Below are positions 22,781 to 30,560 of a DNA stretch of 31,333 nt, piece by piece; position 1 is the first letter of the stretch; each line of letters opens with the position of its first letter. The stretch comes from CAYNFH01 sp964396385 (GTDB taxonomy: Bacteria > Armatimonadota > Chthonomonadetes > Chthonomonadales > CAJBBX01). The notes below the pieces were generated by a model. It had not been told where the DNA came from. It ran no database searches and was given only the letters and a program-made list of their open reading frames with translations. A program made the position numbers and the translations under genes. The stretch spans positions 1 through 31,333 of the forward strand of contig CAYNFH010000045.1 of the NCBI GenBank assembly GCA_964396385.1, given 5' to 3'.

Positions 22781-23923
22781 ATGGAAACCCTGATTGACGA
22801 GCGCGTGCCGATGGTCGGAGAGAACGTGACCCGGCTCGTGCCCTACCGGCCCGGCAAGCCCATCGAGGAGGTCAAGCGGGAGCTCGGGCTAACGGAGGTC
22901 ATCAAGCTGGCCTCCAATGAGAACTCGCTGGGCCCGTCGCCGCTTGCAGTCCAGGCGCTCCGCGAGGCCGCCGAGCGTGTCCACCTCTACCCGGACGCCA
23001 CCTGCTACGAGCTGCGGGAGGCCGTTTCCGCCTATCTCCGCGTGCCGGGGGATTGGCTCGTCTTCGGCAACGGCTCGGACGACGTGCTCCATCTGCTTGG
23101 CGTGACGTTCCTGGAGCCGGATGACGAGGTGATCCAGGCCTATCCCAGCTTCGTACGCTACGAGGCGGCCGCCATCCTCAACCACGCCCCCTGCCACCTC
23201 GTCCCGCTGCGCGACTGGACTCACGACCTGGACGCGATGGCGCAGCGAATCAACGAGCGGACGCGACTCATCTTCATCTGCAATCCGAACAATCCCACCG
23301 GCACCAGCGTGGGGGCGGAAGCGGTGCGCCGCTTCATGGACGTGGTGCCGGAGCGCGCCATTGTGGTCTTTGACGAGGCCTATTACGACTACTCAGAGCG
23401 GCCGGACTTCCCGGATGCGCTCTCCTACATATCTGCTGGCCGCAACGTTGTCGCGCTCCGCACGTTCGCCAAGATGTACGGCCTTGCCGGAGTGCGAATC
23501 GGATACGGGATATCGACGCCGGAGATCGCCGGCTACCTGGACCGCGTTCGTGAGCCGTTCAACGTCAGCGTGCTGGCCCAGGCCGCGGGCGTCGCGGCCC
23601 TTCAGGATCTGGCACACGTCCAGCGGACGCGCGAGATGAACGCGGCCGGCAAGCGGTTCTTCTACGACACATTCGATCGCCTGCAGCTCAGCTACGCGCA
23701 GAGCGACGCCAACTTCGTCTGGGTGGACGTGGGCCGGCCCAGCCGCGCCGTATTTGACGCGCTCCTGAGGCGCGGCGTCATCGTGCGCACCGGCGACGTG
23801 TTCGGGGCGCAGACGCACCTGCGGGTGACCATCGGCACGCAGCAGGAGAACGAGCGCTTCGCCTCCGCCTTAGAAGACATCCTCATAGCTCCCCCAGCAT
23901 TGGGGGCCGGGGGGCCAGCATGA
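22781..23923 (+). CDS. hisC: Histidinol-phosphate/aromatic aminotransferase (HisC family)
   Basis: This 380-residue class I/II aminotransferase has HisC motifs: KLASNENSLGPSP (42-54), FICNPNNPTG (165-174), VVFDEAYYDYS (195-205) and the PLP lysine in RTFAKMYGLAGVRIGY (K231). HisC converts imidazole-acetol phosphate to histidinol phosphate; many HisC-type enzymes also transaminate phenylpyruvate or hydroxyphenylpyruvate. The neighbours are aromatic amino-acid genes (DAHP synthases, tyrA, aroA), so the last step of Phe/Tyr synthesis is likely here. The 3' end runs through a REP-like hairpin, which encodes the odd tail APPALGAGGPA, and then overlaps the next start as ATGA. Confidence 0.9.
   Translation: METLIDERVPMVGENVTRLVPYRPGKPIEEVKRELGLTEVIKLASNENSLGPSPLAVQALREAAERVHLYPDATCYELREAVSAYLRVPGDWLVFGNGSDDVLHLLGVTFLEPDDEVIQAYPSFVRYEAAAILNHAPCHLVPLRDWTHDLDAMAQRINERTRLIFICNPNNPTGTSVGAEAVRRFMDVVPERAIVVFDEAYYDYSERPDFPDALSYISAGRNVVALRTFAKMYGLAGVRIGYGISTPEIAGYLDRVREPFNVSVLAQAAGVAALQDLAHVQRTREMNAAGKRFFYDTFDRLQLSYAQSDANFVWVDVGRPSRAVFDALLRRGVIVRTGDVFGAQTHLRVTIGTQQENERFASALEDILIAPPALGAGGPA
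23892..23907 (+). repeat. REP-like hairpin CCCCCAGCATTGGGGG, copy 3, inside a coding end
   Basis: It differs from the other two copies by T to C in the loop. It lies in the last codons of the hisC-type gene and is followed by a G run (CCGGGGGGCC), like copy 1. Confidence 0.75.
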
Positions 23924-24942
23924 TCGTTGTCATGGCCGCCAACGCGACCCCTGACGAGATCCGGGACGTCGAGCAGCGCATCCGGGATTGGGGCTACGGC
24001 GTGCATCCCATCTACGGCCAGGAACGCACCGTTATTGGCGCCGTGGGCGTGCCGGAGGCGGACAAAGCGTCCTACATGGAGCAGCTCGAGAGCCTGGGCT
24101 ACGTCGAGCGCGTCATCGCCATCCTCCGGCCGTATAAGTTCGTCAGCCGGGACTACCACCCGGCCGGCACGGTCATCAATGTGCGCGGCACGGAGATCGG
24201 TGGACCAACGCTCGCGCTCATGGCGGGGCCGTGCACCGTTGAGTCTTACGAGCAGACCCTGGAGACCGCCAATTACGTCAAGTCCGTGGGGGCGACCATT
24301 CTCCGCGGCGGCGCCTACAAGCCCACCACGTCGCCCTACTCTTTCCAGGGGCTGGGCGTGGAGGGGCTCAAGATCCTGCAGGCGGTCTCCCGCGAGACCG
24401 GTCTCGCAGTGATCACGGAGGTGATGGACCCGCGCAACGTGGAGATGGTGTGCGAGTACGCCGACATCCTCCAGATCGGCACGCGCAACATGCAGAACTA
24501 CGACCTGCTGCGGGAGGTGGGGCGTGCCCGCACTCCGGTGCTGCTCAAGCGGGGCATGTGGGCGAAGATCGAAGAGTGGCTGCAGGCCGCCGAGTACGTC
24601 TTCTTAGGCGGCAACCAGGACGTAATGCTGTGTGAGCGGGGCATCCGCACCTTCGAGACCCACACGCGCAACACGCTGGATCTGAGCGCCGTGGCCGCGG
24701 TGAAGCAGCTTTCGCACCTGCCGGTCATTGTAGACCCGAGCCAGGGCACGGGGCACCGCAGCCTGGTGGCCTCGATGTCTCGCGCCGCGGTCGCATGTGG
24801 TGCGGACGGACTGCTCGTGGAGGTCCACCCGCACCCGGACAAAGCCATCAAGGACGGGGCGCAGACCGTTACGCACGAGGACTTTGGCCGTATGGTCGAG
24901 GAGTGCCGCGCCGTCGCCACCGCGGTTGGCAGGTCGCTCTAG
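23920..24942 (+). CDS. aroF: 3-deoxy-7-phosphoheptulonate (DAHP) synthase, type I-beta, copy 1
   Basis: This 340-residue enzyme of the Thermotoga/Bacillus type has an N-terminal ferredoxin-like regulatory domain (1-75) and then the catalytic barrel: MAGPCTVES (C105), RGGAYKPTTSPYSFQG and LLKRGMWA (K210). DAHP synthase joins phosphoenolpyruvate and erythrose 4-phosphate, the first shikimate step; the N-terminal domain normally mediates feedback by Tyr/Phe. Aligning by the constant offset of three to Thermotoga numbering, the metal ligands would be C105, residue 275, E301 and D312. Residue 275 is Gln here (DPSQGTGHR, codon 24742-24744), whereas the second copy keeps His. ATGA overlap with the upstream gene indicates co-translation. 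Confidence 0.92.
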   Translation: MIVVMAANATPDEIRDVEQRIRDWGYGVHPIYGQERTVIGAVGVPEADKASYMEQLESLGYVERVIAILRPYKFVSRDYHPAGTVINVRGTEIGGPTLALMAGPCTVESYEQTLETANYVKSVGATILRGGAYKPTTSPYSFQGLGVEGLKILQAVSRETGLAVITEVMDPRNVEMVCEYADILQIGTRNMQNYDLLREVGRARTPVLLKRGMWAKIEEWLQAAEYVFLGGNQDVMLCERGIRTFETHTRNTLDLSAVAAVKQLSHLPVIVDPSQGTGHRSLVASMSRAAVACGADGLLVEVHPHPDKAIKDGAQTVTHEDFGRMVEECRAVATAVGRSL

Positions 24943-24969
24943 ACATACGGCGGAATTAGGAGCACTCTC

Positions 24970-25869
24970 ATGACCCCACCCGTATCCCGCCGCACCCTCA
25001 TCTCCGGCGCCGCCGCGGCCGCCGCGGGCCTTGCATCCGGCGGCGCTTCCGGCGTCGAGCCGCCGAAGCGGGCCGGCGGACCGCACCTTCGGGTTGGCTG
25101 CTGCGCCTACTCCTACCGGGACTACCTCACCGGCAAGAAGAGCCCTGCCATGACCATGGAGCAGTTCGTGGACGCCATGGCCGAAATCGGCATCGACGGA
25201 GTCGAGCTCACCTCCTACTACTTCCCCCCGGATGTGACCCCCGCCTACATCCACGGGATTAAGAAGCGGTGTTTTGAGCTGGGCTTGGACGTGAACGGCA
25301 CGGCGGTGGGCAACCACTTCACCCTGCCGCCGGGACCGGAGCGTGACAAGCAGATCGCCCTCGTCAACAAGTGGGTGGACTACGCCGTGGAGATGGGGGC
25401 GCCCTGCGTCCGCGTCTTCGCGGGCGAGGTCCCCAAGGGCGTCACGGCGGAGGACGCTCGCGAGTGGGTGGTGGAGTGCATCGAGACCTGCTGCGAGTAT
25501 GCGGGGCAGCGCGGGGTGATGCTCGCGCTGGAGAACCATGGAGGCATCGTCTCCACCGTGGATGAGATCCTTTTCATTCTCGGCGCGGTAAAGTCCGGCT
25601 GGTTCGGCATGAAGTGGGACGCCGGCAACTTCCACACGGAAGACCCGTACGCGGACTTGGCCCGCTGCGCCCCCTACGCCATCACCACGCACATCAAGAC
25701 CGACATGCGGCCGAACGGGAACCGGGAGGACGCCAACCTGGCACGCGTCGTCAAGATCCTCCGGGACGCCAACTATCGCGGCTACCTGCACCTGGAGTAC
25801 GAAGGCGCGGAAGAGCCGATGGTCGCCGTCCCCCGCACCCTCAAGACCCTCCTGAAGCTAACGGCCTGA
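24970..25869 (+). CDS. Tat-exported sugar phosphate isomerase/epimerase family TIM barrel
   Basis: ATG 24970 follows AGGAG (24958-24962). The 299-residue protein starts with a twin-arginine signal (SRRTLISGAAAAAAGLASGG). The rest is an AP-endonuclease-2/xylose-isomerase-like barrel: LRVGCCAYSYRDYL, EIGIDGVELTSYYFPP, LALENHGG (E acting as metal ligand), WDAGNFHTEDPY and HIKTD. Residues that bind the metal in this family (Glu in ALENHGG, Asp in KWDAGN, His in THIKTD, Glu in HLEYEG) are present. Such proteins isomerise or cleave sugars and inositols. It is exported and lies between two aromatic biosynthesis genes, with which it shows no obvious link. Confidence 0.87.
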   Translation: MTPPVSRRTLISGAAAAAAGLASGGASGVEPPKRAGGPHLRVGCCAYSYRDYLTGKKSPAMTMEQFVDAMAEIGIDGVELTSYYFPPDVTPAYIHGIKKRCFELGLDVNGTAVGNHFTLPPGPERDKQIALVNKWVDYAVEMGAPCVRVFAGEVPKGVTAEDAREWVVECIETCCEYAGQRGVMLALENHGGIVSTVDEILFILGAVKSGWFGMKWDAGNFHTEDPYADLARCAPYAITTHIKTDMRPNGNREDANLARVVKILRDANYRGYLHLEYEGAEEPMVAVPRTLKTLLKLTA

Positions 25870-25873
25870 ATAC

Positions 25874-25998
25874 ACCACAGAGGACGCAGAGAGCACAGAG
25901 AAAGACTGGGGAAGAGGGGATGAGGAGTGCCCGCAATCCGAAGCCTTCATCTCCTGATTCCATCCGTTCCCCTCTGCGTCCTCCGCGTCCTCTGTGGT
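25874..25998. repeat. Foldback element with CACAGAG-type arms, copy A
   Basis: ACCACAGAGGACGC (25874-25887) pairs perfectly with 25985-25998. The left arm continues as CAGAGAGCACAGAGAAAG, shared with copy B near 30416. The inner part has further imperfect GGATGAGGAG/CTCCTGATTCCATCC complement. Its right arm ends at the stop codon of the ROK gene. Confidence 0.85.
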
Positions 25999-26906
25999 TA
26001 GTCGGCCCTCTCTTGCAGCGCGTACGCGGCCGCGCCGACCAGACCCGCGTCGTCGCCCAGCTCCGTCAGCAGCAGCCGCACGCTCTGGCTAAACGCCTGC
26101 TCGTGGACCTCCTGCTCCAGGTACTCGTCGATGAGGTCCCAGTTGTTGCGGGCGAATCCGCCTGTGAAGATCACGGCCTCCGGGTCGTACAGGTTCACTA
26201 GATTTGTCACGCCGATTCCGATGTATCGGGCCGTGCGCAGCACCAGGGCGCGGGCGGCCCTGTCCCCGCCTCGAGCCCGCTCCGTCACGTCGGCTGGCGT
26301 GGGCTCTGTCTCCTCGTTCGGCCACGTCCCGCTCGCGAATGCCTCGTGAATGCGCCGCCTGTGCGCCGTGCCGGACGCAATCATCTCCCAGCAGCCGCGC
26401 CGTCCGCAGCCGCACAGCAGGCCATTGAGGTCCACCACCATGTGCCCTGCCTCTCCCGCTAGGCTGTGCGCGCCGTTGTATACCTGCCCGTTCACGATGA
26501 CCCCCGAGCCGATGCCCGTCGAGACGGTCACAAAGACGATGTTCCGCATTCCGCGCGCCCGCCCGAAGTGCAGCTCGCCCAATGCGCCCGCGGCCATGTC
26601 GTTCAATACGGATACGCGCGCCGGCAGGTCCGCCAGCTTCTCCGCCAGCGGGAAGTCCAGCCACCCCAGGTTGATGGAGGTGATAGTCTCCCCCACGATT
26701 CCGGGCACCGCAACGCCCACGGTATCGATGACGGCGTGTCGCTCGCGGCAGAATGCGACGGCCAGCCGGATCTCCTTCACGATGTCGTCCGGCTCCTTTG
26801 GTCGAGGCTTGTGCTCCTGTATCAGTCGGTTCCCGTCGGAGTCGATCACCCCCCACCGCAGGTTGGTTCCACCCAAATCTATCCCAATCGCCCTTCGCGC
26901 ATCCAT
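25998..26906 (-). CDS. ROK family sugar kinase (glucokinase-like)
   Basis: ATG 26906 follows GGGGGAG. The 302-residue protein carries IGIDLGGTNLRWGVID (phosphate 1), VLNDMAAGALGE (catalytic D103), VTVSTGIGSGVIVNG (phosphate 2), GEAGHM (151-156) and the zinc-binding CGCGRRGCWE (C165, C167, C172). It has no N-terminal winged helix, so it is a kinase and not a ROK repressor. It would phosphorylate glucose or an N-acyl hexosamine in the cytoplasm; the sequence does not say which. It is on the opposite strand to the aromatic genes around it. Its TAA stop lies in the arm of a foldback repeat. Confidence 0.9.
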   Translation of the reverse strand: MDARRAIGIDLGGTNLRWGVIDSDGNRLIQEHKPRPKEPDDIVKEIRLAVAFCRERHAVIDTVGVAVPGIVGETITSINLGWLDFPLAEKLADLPARVSVLNDMAAGALGELHFGRARGMRNIVFVTVSTGIGSGVIVNGQVYNGAHSLAGEAGHMVVDLNGLLCGCGRRGCWEMIASGTAHRRRIHEAFASGTWPNEETEPTPADVTERARGGDRAARALVLRTARYIGIGVTNLVNLYDPEAVIFTGGFARNNWDLIDEYLEQEVHEQAFSQSVRLLLTELGDDAGLVGAAAYALQERAD

Positions 26907-27005
26907 TCGCTCCCCCGGGGGCCGGGGTCCGCTCCACGGGTGAGGGTTTCTTCTTAGTCACCCCCTTCACCCCTTCACCCCCTCACCCCCTCAGTTACTT
27001 CGTCG

Positions 27006-27014
27006 TGCTATAAT
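27006..27014 (+). promoter_or_regulatory. Extended -10 promoter TGCTATAAT
   Basis: The -10 TATAAT (27009-27014) is perfect and is preceded by TG plus one base. Transcription should begin near 27021, which excludes the upstream ATG at 27013 and supports ATG 27046 as the start of DAHP synthase copy 2. A C-rich tract sits where the -35 would be. Confidence 0.75.
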
Positions 27015-27045
27015 GAATCTCCCCGCAATTCAGGAGCGCCGTGCA

Positions 27046-28068
27046 ATGATCATCATCCTCAAACCCAAGGCCACCGACGCGCACATTGAGGAGTTGACCG
27101 ACATCCTCAAGTCGCGCGGACTGGGGGTCCATCTTTCCAGGGGCGCCGAGACCACCATTCTCGGGGCCATCGGCTTGCTGGACGAAGACAAAGCTGCCCT
27201 TGCCGAGCAGTTCACGGCCCTCGACTACGTCGACCGCGTTGTGCCGATCTCCAAGCCCTACAAGGTCGTGGGCCGGCCGTTCCGTCCCGAAGGGACGGTC
27301 GTGGACGTGCGGGGTGTGAAGATCGGGGGAGAGCAGGTCTGCGTCATGGCCGGACCGTGTACCGTCGAGTCGCCGCAGATGCTGTTTGATACGGCGCGGT
27401 ACGTCAAGGAGCGCGGCGCGCACATCCTTCGCGGGGGGGCGTTCAAGCCTTCTACCTCGCCCTACAGCTTTCACGGAATGGGCGAGGAGGCGCTCCGGCT
27501 GCTTGCGGCGGCGCGCGAGCAGACCGGCCTGCCCATCATCACGGAGGTTATGGACACCCGCGATGTTGAGATGGTGGCGCGGTATGCGGATATCCTCCAG
27601 GTGGGCACTCGCAACATGACCAATTTTTCGCTTCTTCGCGAGATCGGCGACTGCCGCACGCCCGTGATGCTGAAGCGCGGCTGGGCCAGCACCATTGAGG
27701 AGTGGCTGCAGGCGGCGGAGTACATCGCCAGCCGCGGCAACTACGACATCCTGCTCTGTGAGCGCGGAATCCGCAGCTTCGAGACCTACACGCGCAACAC
27801 GTTCGACATCAACGCCATCCCGGCGGTCAAGGAGCTCTCCCACCTGCCCATCATCGCGGATCCCGCGCATGGCACGGGTAAGCGCAGCCTGGTTAACGCT
27901 GTGGCCCGCGGGGCGGTCGCGGCGGGCGCCGACGGGATCATCGTAGAGGTTCACCCTTCGCCGGAGAAGGCCCTCAAGGACGGCAACCAATCGCTGCGGT
28001 TCGAGGACTTCGACAACCTCATGCAAGGCCTCGCGCCCGTCGCCCAGGCCGTGGGCCGGTCGCTCTAA
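27046..28068 (+). CDS. aroF: 3-deoxy-7-phosphoheptulonate (DAHP) synthase, type I-beta, copy 2
   Basis: ATG 27046 is used because AGGAG (27032-27036) is nine bases away and the alternative ATG 27013 lies inside the -10 element. The protein has 340 residues, exactly as copy 1, and the two align without gaps. It has the ferredoxin-like regulatory domain and the barrel motifs MAGPCTVES (C105), GGAFKPSTSPYSFHG and LKRGWAS (K210). The metal set is complete: C105, H275 (DPAHGTGKR), E301 and D312. This makes it the clearly catalytic DAHP synthase of the pair. It has its own promoter and is followed after a hairpin repeat by tyrA, so it likely starts the tyrA-aroA-cmk transcription unit. Confidence 0.93.
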   Translation: MIIILKPKATDAHIEELTDILKSRGLGVHLSRGAETTILGAIGLLDEDKAALAEQFTALDYVDRVVPISKPYKVVGRPFRPEGTVVDVRGVKIGGEQVCVMAGPCTVESPQMLFDTARYVKERGAHILRGGAFKPSTSPYSFHGMGEEALRLLAAAREQTGLPIITEVMDTRDVEMVARYADILQVGTRNMTNFSLLREIGDCRTPVMLKRGWASTIEEWLQAAEYIASRGNYDILLCERGIRSFETYTRNTFDINAIPAVKELSHLPIIADPAHGTGKRSLVNAVARGAVAAGADGIIVEVHPSPEKALKDGNQSLRFEDFDNLMQGLAPVAQAVGRSL

Positions 28069-28100
28069 ATGAGCTCCCAACGGGCTGCGTGTACCGTGCT

Positions 28101-28128
28101 CCCCCTCTCCTGTTCTTGGGAGAGGGGG
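28101..28128. terminator. GC-rich hairpin CCCCCTCTCC/GGAGAGGGGG
   Basis: A 10-bp stem with an 8-base loop TGTTCTTG, 33 bases after DAHP synthase copy 2. No T tract follows. The wording resembles a dispersed repeat common in high-GC environmental bacteria; it may end or attenuate transcription before tyrA. Confidence 0.55.
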
Positions 28129-28208
28129 AAGGGGGGTGAGGGCTCCCGCCGCGCAGGACATATATTCACTGTCCCGAGTCCGGCGCCAGGGGGTGACACC
28201 GGTCGCGG

Positions 28209-29126
28209 ATGCACGATCGTATGAGTCTCCAAGATCGTTCTCGATCCGTCGTCTCCGAAGACCGCGGCCACTACCATGGCATCCTGGGCCAGGTCGCTAT
28301 CCTCGGCGTAGGGCTGATCGGGGGCTCACTGGGACAGGTGCTCTGCGCCGTCCACGCCGCCGAGTCGGTCGTCGGCTGGGACCCGGATGAAGCCACCCTC
28401 CAGACGGCTATCGCGGAGACCGCCATCCACCGCGCCGCGGCGACGCCGGAGGAGGCCGCGTTTGAATCGAGCCTGGTGGTGATCGCCGCGCCACTGGAGG
28501 CCATCACAGCGCTGCTCCGGCAGGTAGCGCCGCATCTGGGGGACGGTGCCGTCGTCACGGACGTCGGAAGCGCCAAAGCCAGGGTCGTGCGGGAAGCAGA
28601 AGCACTGGTGGGCGGATGCTTCGTGGGCGGGCACCCCATGGCGGGATCGGAGTACTCCGGAATCGGGGCCAGCTCCGTTGACCTGTTCGACGCGGCGCCC
28701 TGGGTGCTGACTCCAACCGCGAGAACCGATCCGGCTGCATTGCGCGCGGTCCAGCAGATGGCCGTCTGTGCCGGGGCGTCGCCTCGTCTGTGCGACCCCG
28801 AAACTCACGACGCCATCATCGCCTACCTGAGCCACTTGCCACACCTGCTGGCGTATGGGCTGACCAAAACAGCCGCGGACGGCGTGGCCCCGGAGTGGGC
28901 GGACCTGATGGCGGGCAGCTTTCGGGACGGAACACGAGTGGCGAATAGCGATCCGCAGCGCTGGACGGACATTATCCTGGATAACCGAGCGGCGGCGCTG
29001 ATCGCACTGGACCGATTTATCGCCTGGGCTCAGGATGCGCGCGACCGGGTAGATCGCGCAGATGCCGGCGCCCTCGCCGGCCTGCTTGCCGAGGCGCACC
29101 AGGCGCGCGCCCGGTTCCCACGATGA
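28209..29126 (+). CDS. tyrA: Prephenate dehydrogenase
   Basis: This is a complete TyrA of about 305 residues. The NAD-binding VAILGVGLIGGSLG is at 29-42 and TDVGSAKARVV at 117-127. The active-site segment GGHPMAGSEYSG is at 140-151 and ETHDAIIAYLSHLPHLLA at 198-215. It converts prephenate to 4-hydroxyphenylpyruvate in tyrosine synthesis. There is no ACT domain or fused chorismate mutase. The start is ATG 28209 or ATG 28221; neither has an ideal ribosome site, though GGGGGTGA lies upstream of the first. Its stop overlaps the aroA start as ATGA (29123-29126), so the two are translated together. Confidence 0.93.
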   Translation: MHDRMSLQDRSRSVVSEDRGHYHGILGQVAILGVGLIGGSLGQVLCAVHAAESVVGWDPDEATLQTAIAETAIHRAAATPEEAAFESSLVVIAAPLEAITALLRQVAPHLGDGAVVTDVGSAKARVVREAEALVGGCFVGGHPMAGSEYSGIGASSVDLFDAAPWVLTPTARTDPAALRAVQQMAVCAGASPRLCDPETHDAIIAYLSHLPHLLAYGLTKTAADGVAPEWADLMAGSFRDGTRVANSDPQRWTDIILDNRAAALIALDRFIAWAQDARDRVDRADAGALAGLLAEAHQARARFPR

Positions 29127-30403
29127 CGGATCCCCTCCCCATCACTCCACTCGACCGGCCCGTGAACGCCGTCGTCGAGCTGCCCGGCTCCAAGAGCATC
29201 ACCAACCGCGCGCTCATCCTTGCCGCCCTGGCGGAGGGCGTCTCCACACTTCAAGGCGCCCTGGACTCGGACGACACGCGCTACATGGCAGAGGCCCTGC
29301 GCCGGCTCGGGATCCCGGTCGAGCACGCCGAGCACACTGGAACGCTGACCGTCCATGGCGAGGGTAGCCGCATTCCGGCCACAAGCGCGAGCCTCTACAT
29401 CGGCAACTCCGGCACCTCCGCCCGGTTCCTCACGGCCCTGGTGTCGCTGGGTAGCGGCGAATACCGCATCGACGGCAACGACCGCATGCGTCAGCGCCCC
29501 ATCACAGACCTCGTCGACGCCCTGTGCGAGCTGGGCGTGGAGGCGCATTCGGACCTCGGCACCGGCTGCCCGCCTGTACTAGTCCGGGCCAACGGGTTGG
29601 CCGGTGGGCGGACCCACCTCCGCGGTGATGCCAGCAGCCAGTACCTGTCGGCCCTGCTGATGATAGGCCCTGCCACCAGAGACGGAGTCACCATCGACAT
29701 TGTGGGCGACCTCGTCTCGCGCCCCTATGTGGAAATGACCTCCGCGATGATGCGCCGTTGGGGCGCACAAGTGCAGGTCGAGGGCTCTGCGTGCCGCGCA
29801 GAGGGCTCAACGCCCTACCGGGCGATGAGCTACTCCATCGAGCCGGACGCGTCCGGCGCCTCCTACTTCCTCGCCGCCGCAGCCGTAAGCGGCGGGCGCG
29901 TCCGCATAACGGGGCTCGGGAGCGAATCGCTCCAGGGTGATGTGGCGTTTGTAGATGTGCTGCGCCGTATGGGCTGCGGCGTAACGTGCGAGCGGGAGTA
30001 CATAGAGGTCCACGGGCCCGACCGGCTTCATGGCGTTGACGAGGACATGCGGAACATCCCGGACACCGTTATGACGCTCGCCGCCATTGCGCCGTTCGCC
30101 GACTCGCCCACCACCATCCGCAACGTGGCGAACATCCGCATCAAGGAGACGGACCGCCTCCACGCGCTCTCGACGGAGCTGCGCAAGCTGGGCGTTCATG
30201 TCGAGGAGCGGGCAGACGGGCTGACCGTCCATCCCGCGTCCACGCTGCATCCTGCAGAGATAGAGACGTACGAGGACCACCGTATGGCGATGAGCTTCGC
30301 CATCACCGGCCTGTGCGCTCCGGGAATCGTGATCCGCGATCCCGCCTGCGTGGCCAAAACCTTCCCGGACTTCTTCGACCGGCTGGAGAAGCTGAGCACA
30401 TGA
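29123..30403 (+). CDS. aroA: 3-phosphoshikimate 1-carboxyvinyltransferase (EPSP synthase)
   Basis: The 426-residue enzyme matches E. coli AroA with a constant offset of one at the active site: K24 (LPGSKSITNRAL), D314 (NIPDTVMTLA), E342 (IKETDR), H386-R387 (YEDHRMAMSFA) and K412 (AKTFPDFF). It transfers the enolpyruvyl group of PEP to shikimate 3-phosphate. In the loop that is NAGTAMRP in E. coli, this protein reads NSGTSARF (95-102): the glycine is kept but the proline position is Phe102. ATGA overlap with tyrA and a foldback repeat downstream place it mid-operon. Confidence 0.95.
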   Translation: MTDPLPITPLDRPVNAVVELPGSKSITNRALILAALAEGVSTLQGALDSDDTRYMAEALRRLGIPVEHAEHTGTLTVHGEGSRIPATSASLYIGNSGTSARFLTALVSLGSGEYRIDGNDRMRQRPITDLVDALCELGVEAHSDLGTGCPPVLVRANGLAGGRTHLRGDASSQYLSALLMIGPATRDGVTIDIVGDLVSRPYVEMTSAMMRRWGAQVQVEGSACRAEGSTPYRAMSYSIEPDASGASYFLAAAAVSGGRVRITGLGSESLQGDVAFVDVLRRMGCGVTCEREYIEVHGPDRLHGVDEDMRNIPDTVMTLAAIAPFADSPTTIRNVANIRIKETDRLHALSTELRKLGVHVEERADGLTVHPASTLHPAEIETYEDHRMAMSFAITGLCAPGIVIRDPACVAKTFPDFFDRLEKLST

Positions 30404-30558
30404 ACCGCAGAGTTCGCAGAGAGCACAGAGAAAGGCGGATGAGGAGATAATGGGATGAGGGGTTTTGCGTGGATGGAATCCGAAACGCCTCATCGCCGTA
30501 TCGCATCATCCCCTCATCCCCTCATCCGAATCTCTGCGTCCTCTGTGTCCTATGCGGT
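30404..30558. repeat. Foldback element with CACAGAG-type arms, copy B
   Basis: The left arm ACCGCAGAGTTCGCAGAGAG (from 30404) and right arm TCTCTGCGTCC to TATGCGGT (ending 30558) are imperfect inverted repeats. It shares about 20 identical bases of the left arm with copy A. Inner GGATGAGG/CCCTCATCC blocks extend the fold. It starts at the aroA stop and ends two bases before the cmk start codon. Confidence 0.8.
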
Positions 30559-30560
30559 GA

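Noticed and set aside
27013..27045. Earlier ATG start for DAHP synthase copy 2
   Set aside because: It overlaps the TATAAT element, and ATG 27046 has a good AGGAG and gives a protein colinear with copy 1.
17386..27303. Shared GTCCCGAAGGGACGGTCG at about 17394 and 27284
   Set aside because: An 18-base match, one copy within the coding region of DAHP synthase 2; with only two copies and a coding constraint it may be chance or a common hairpin word.
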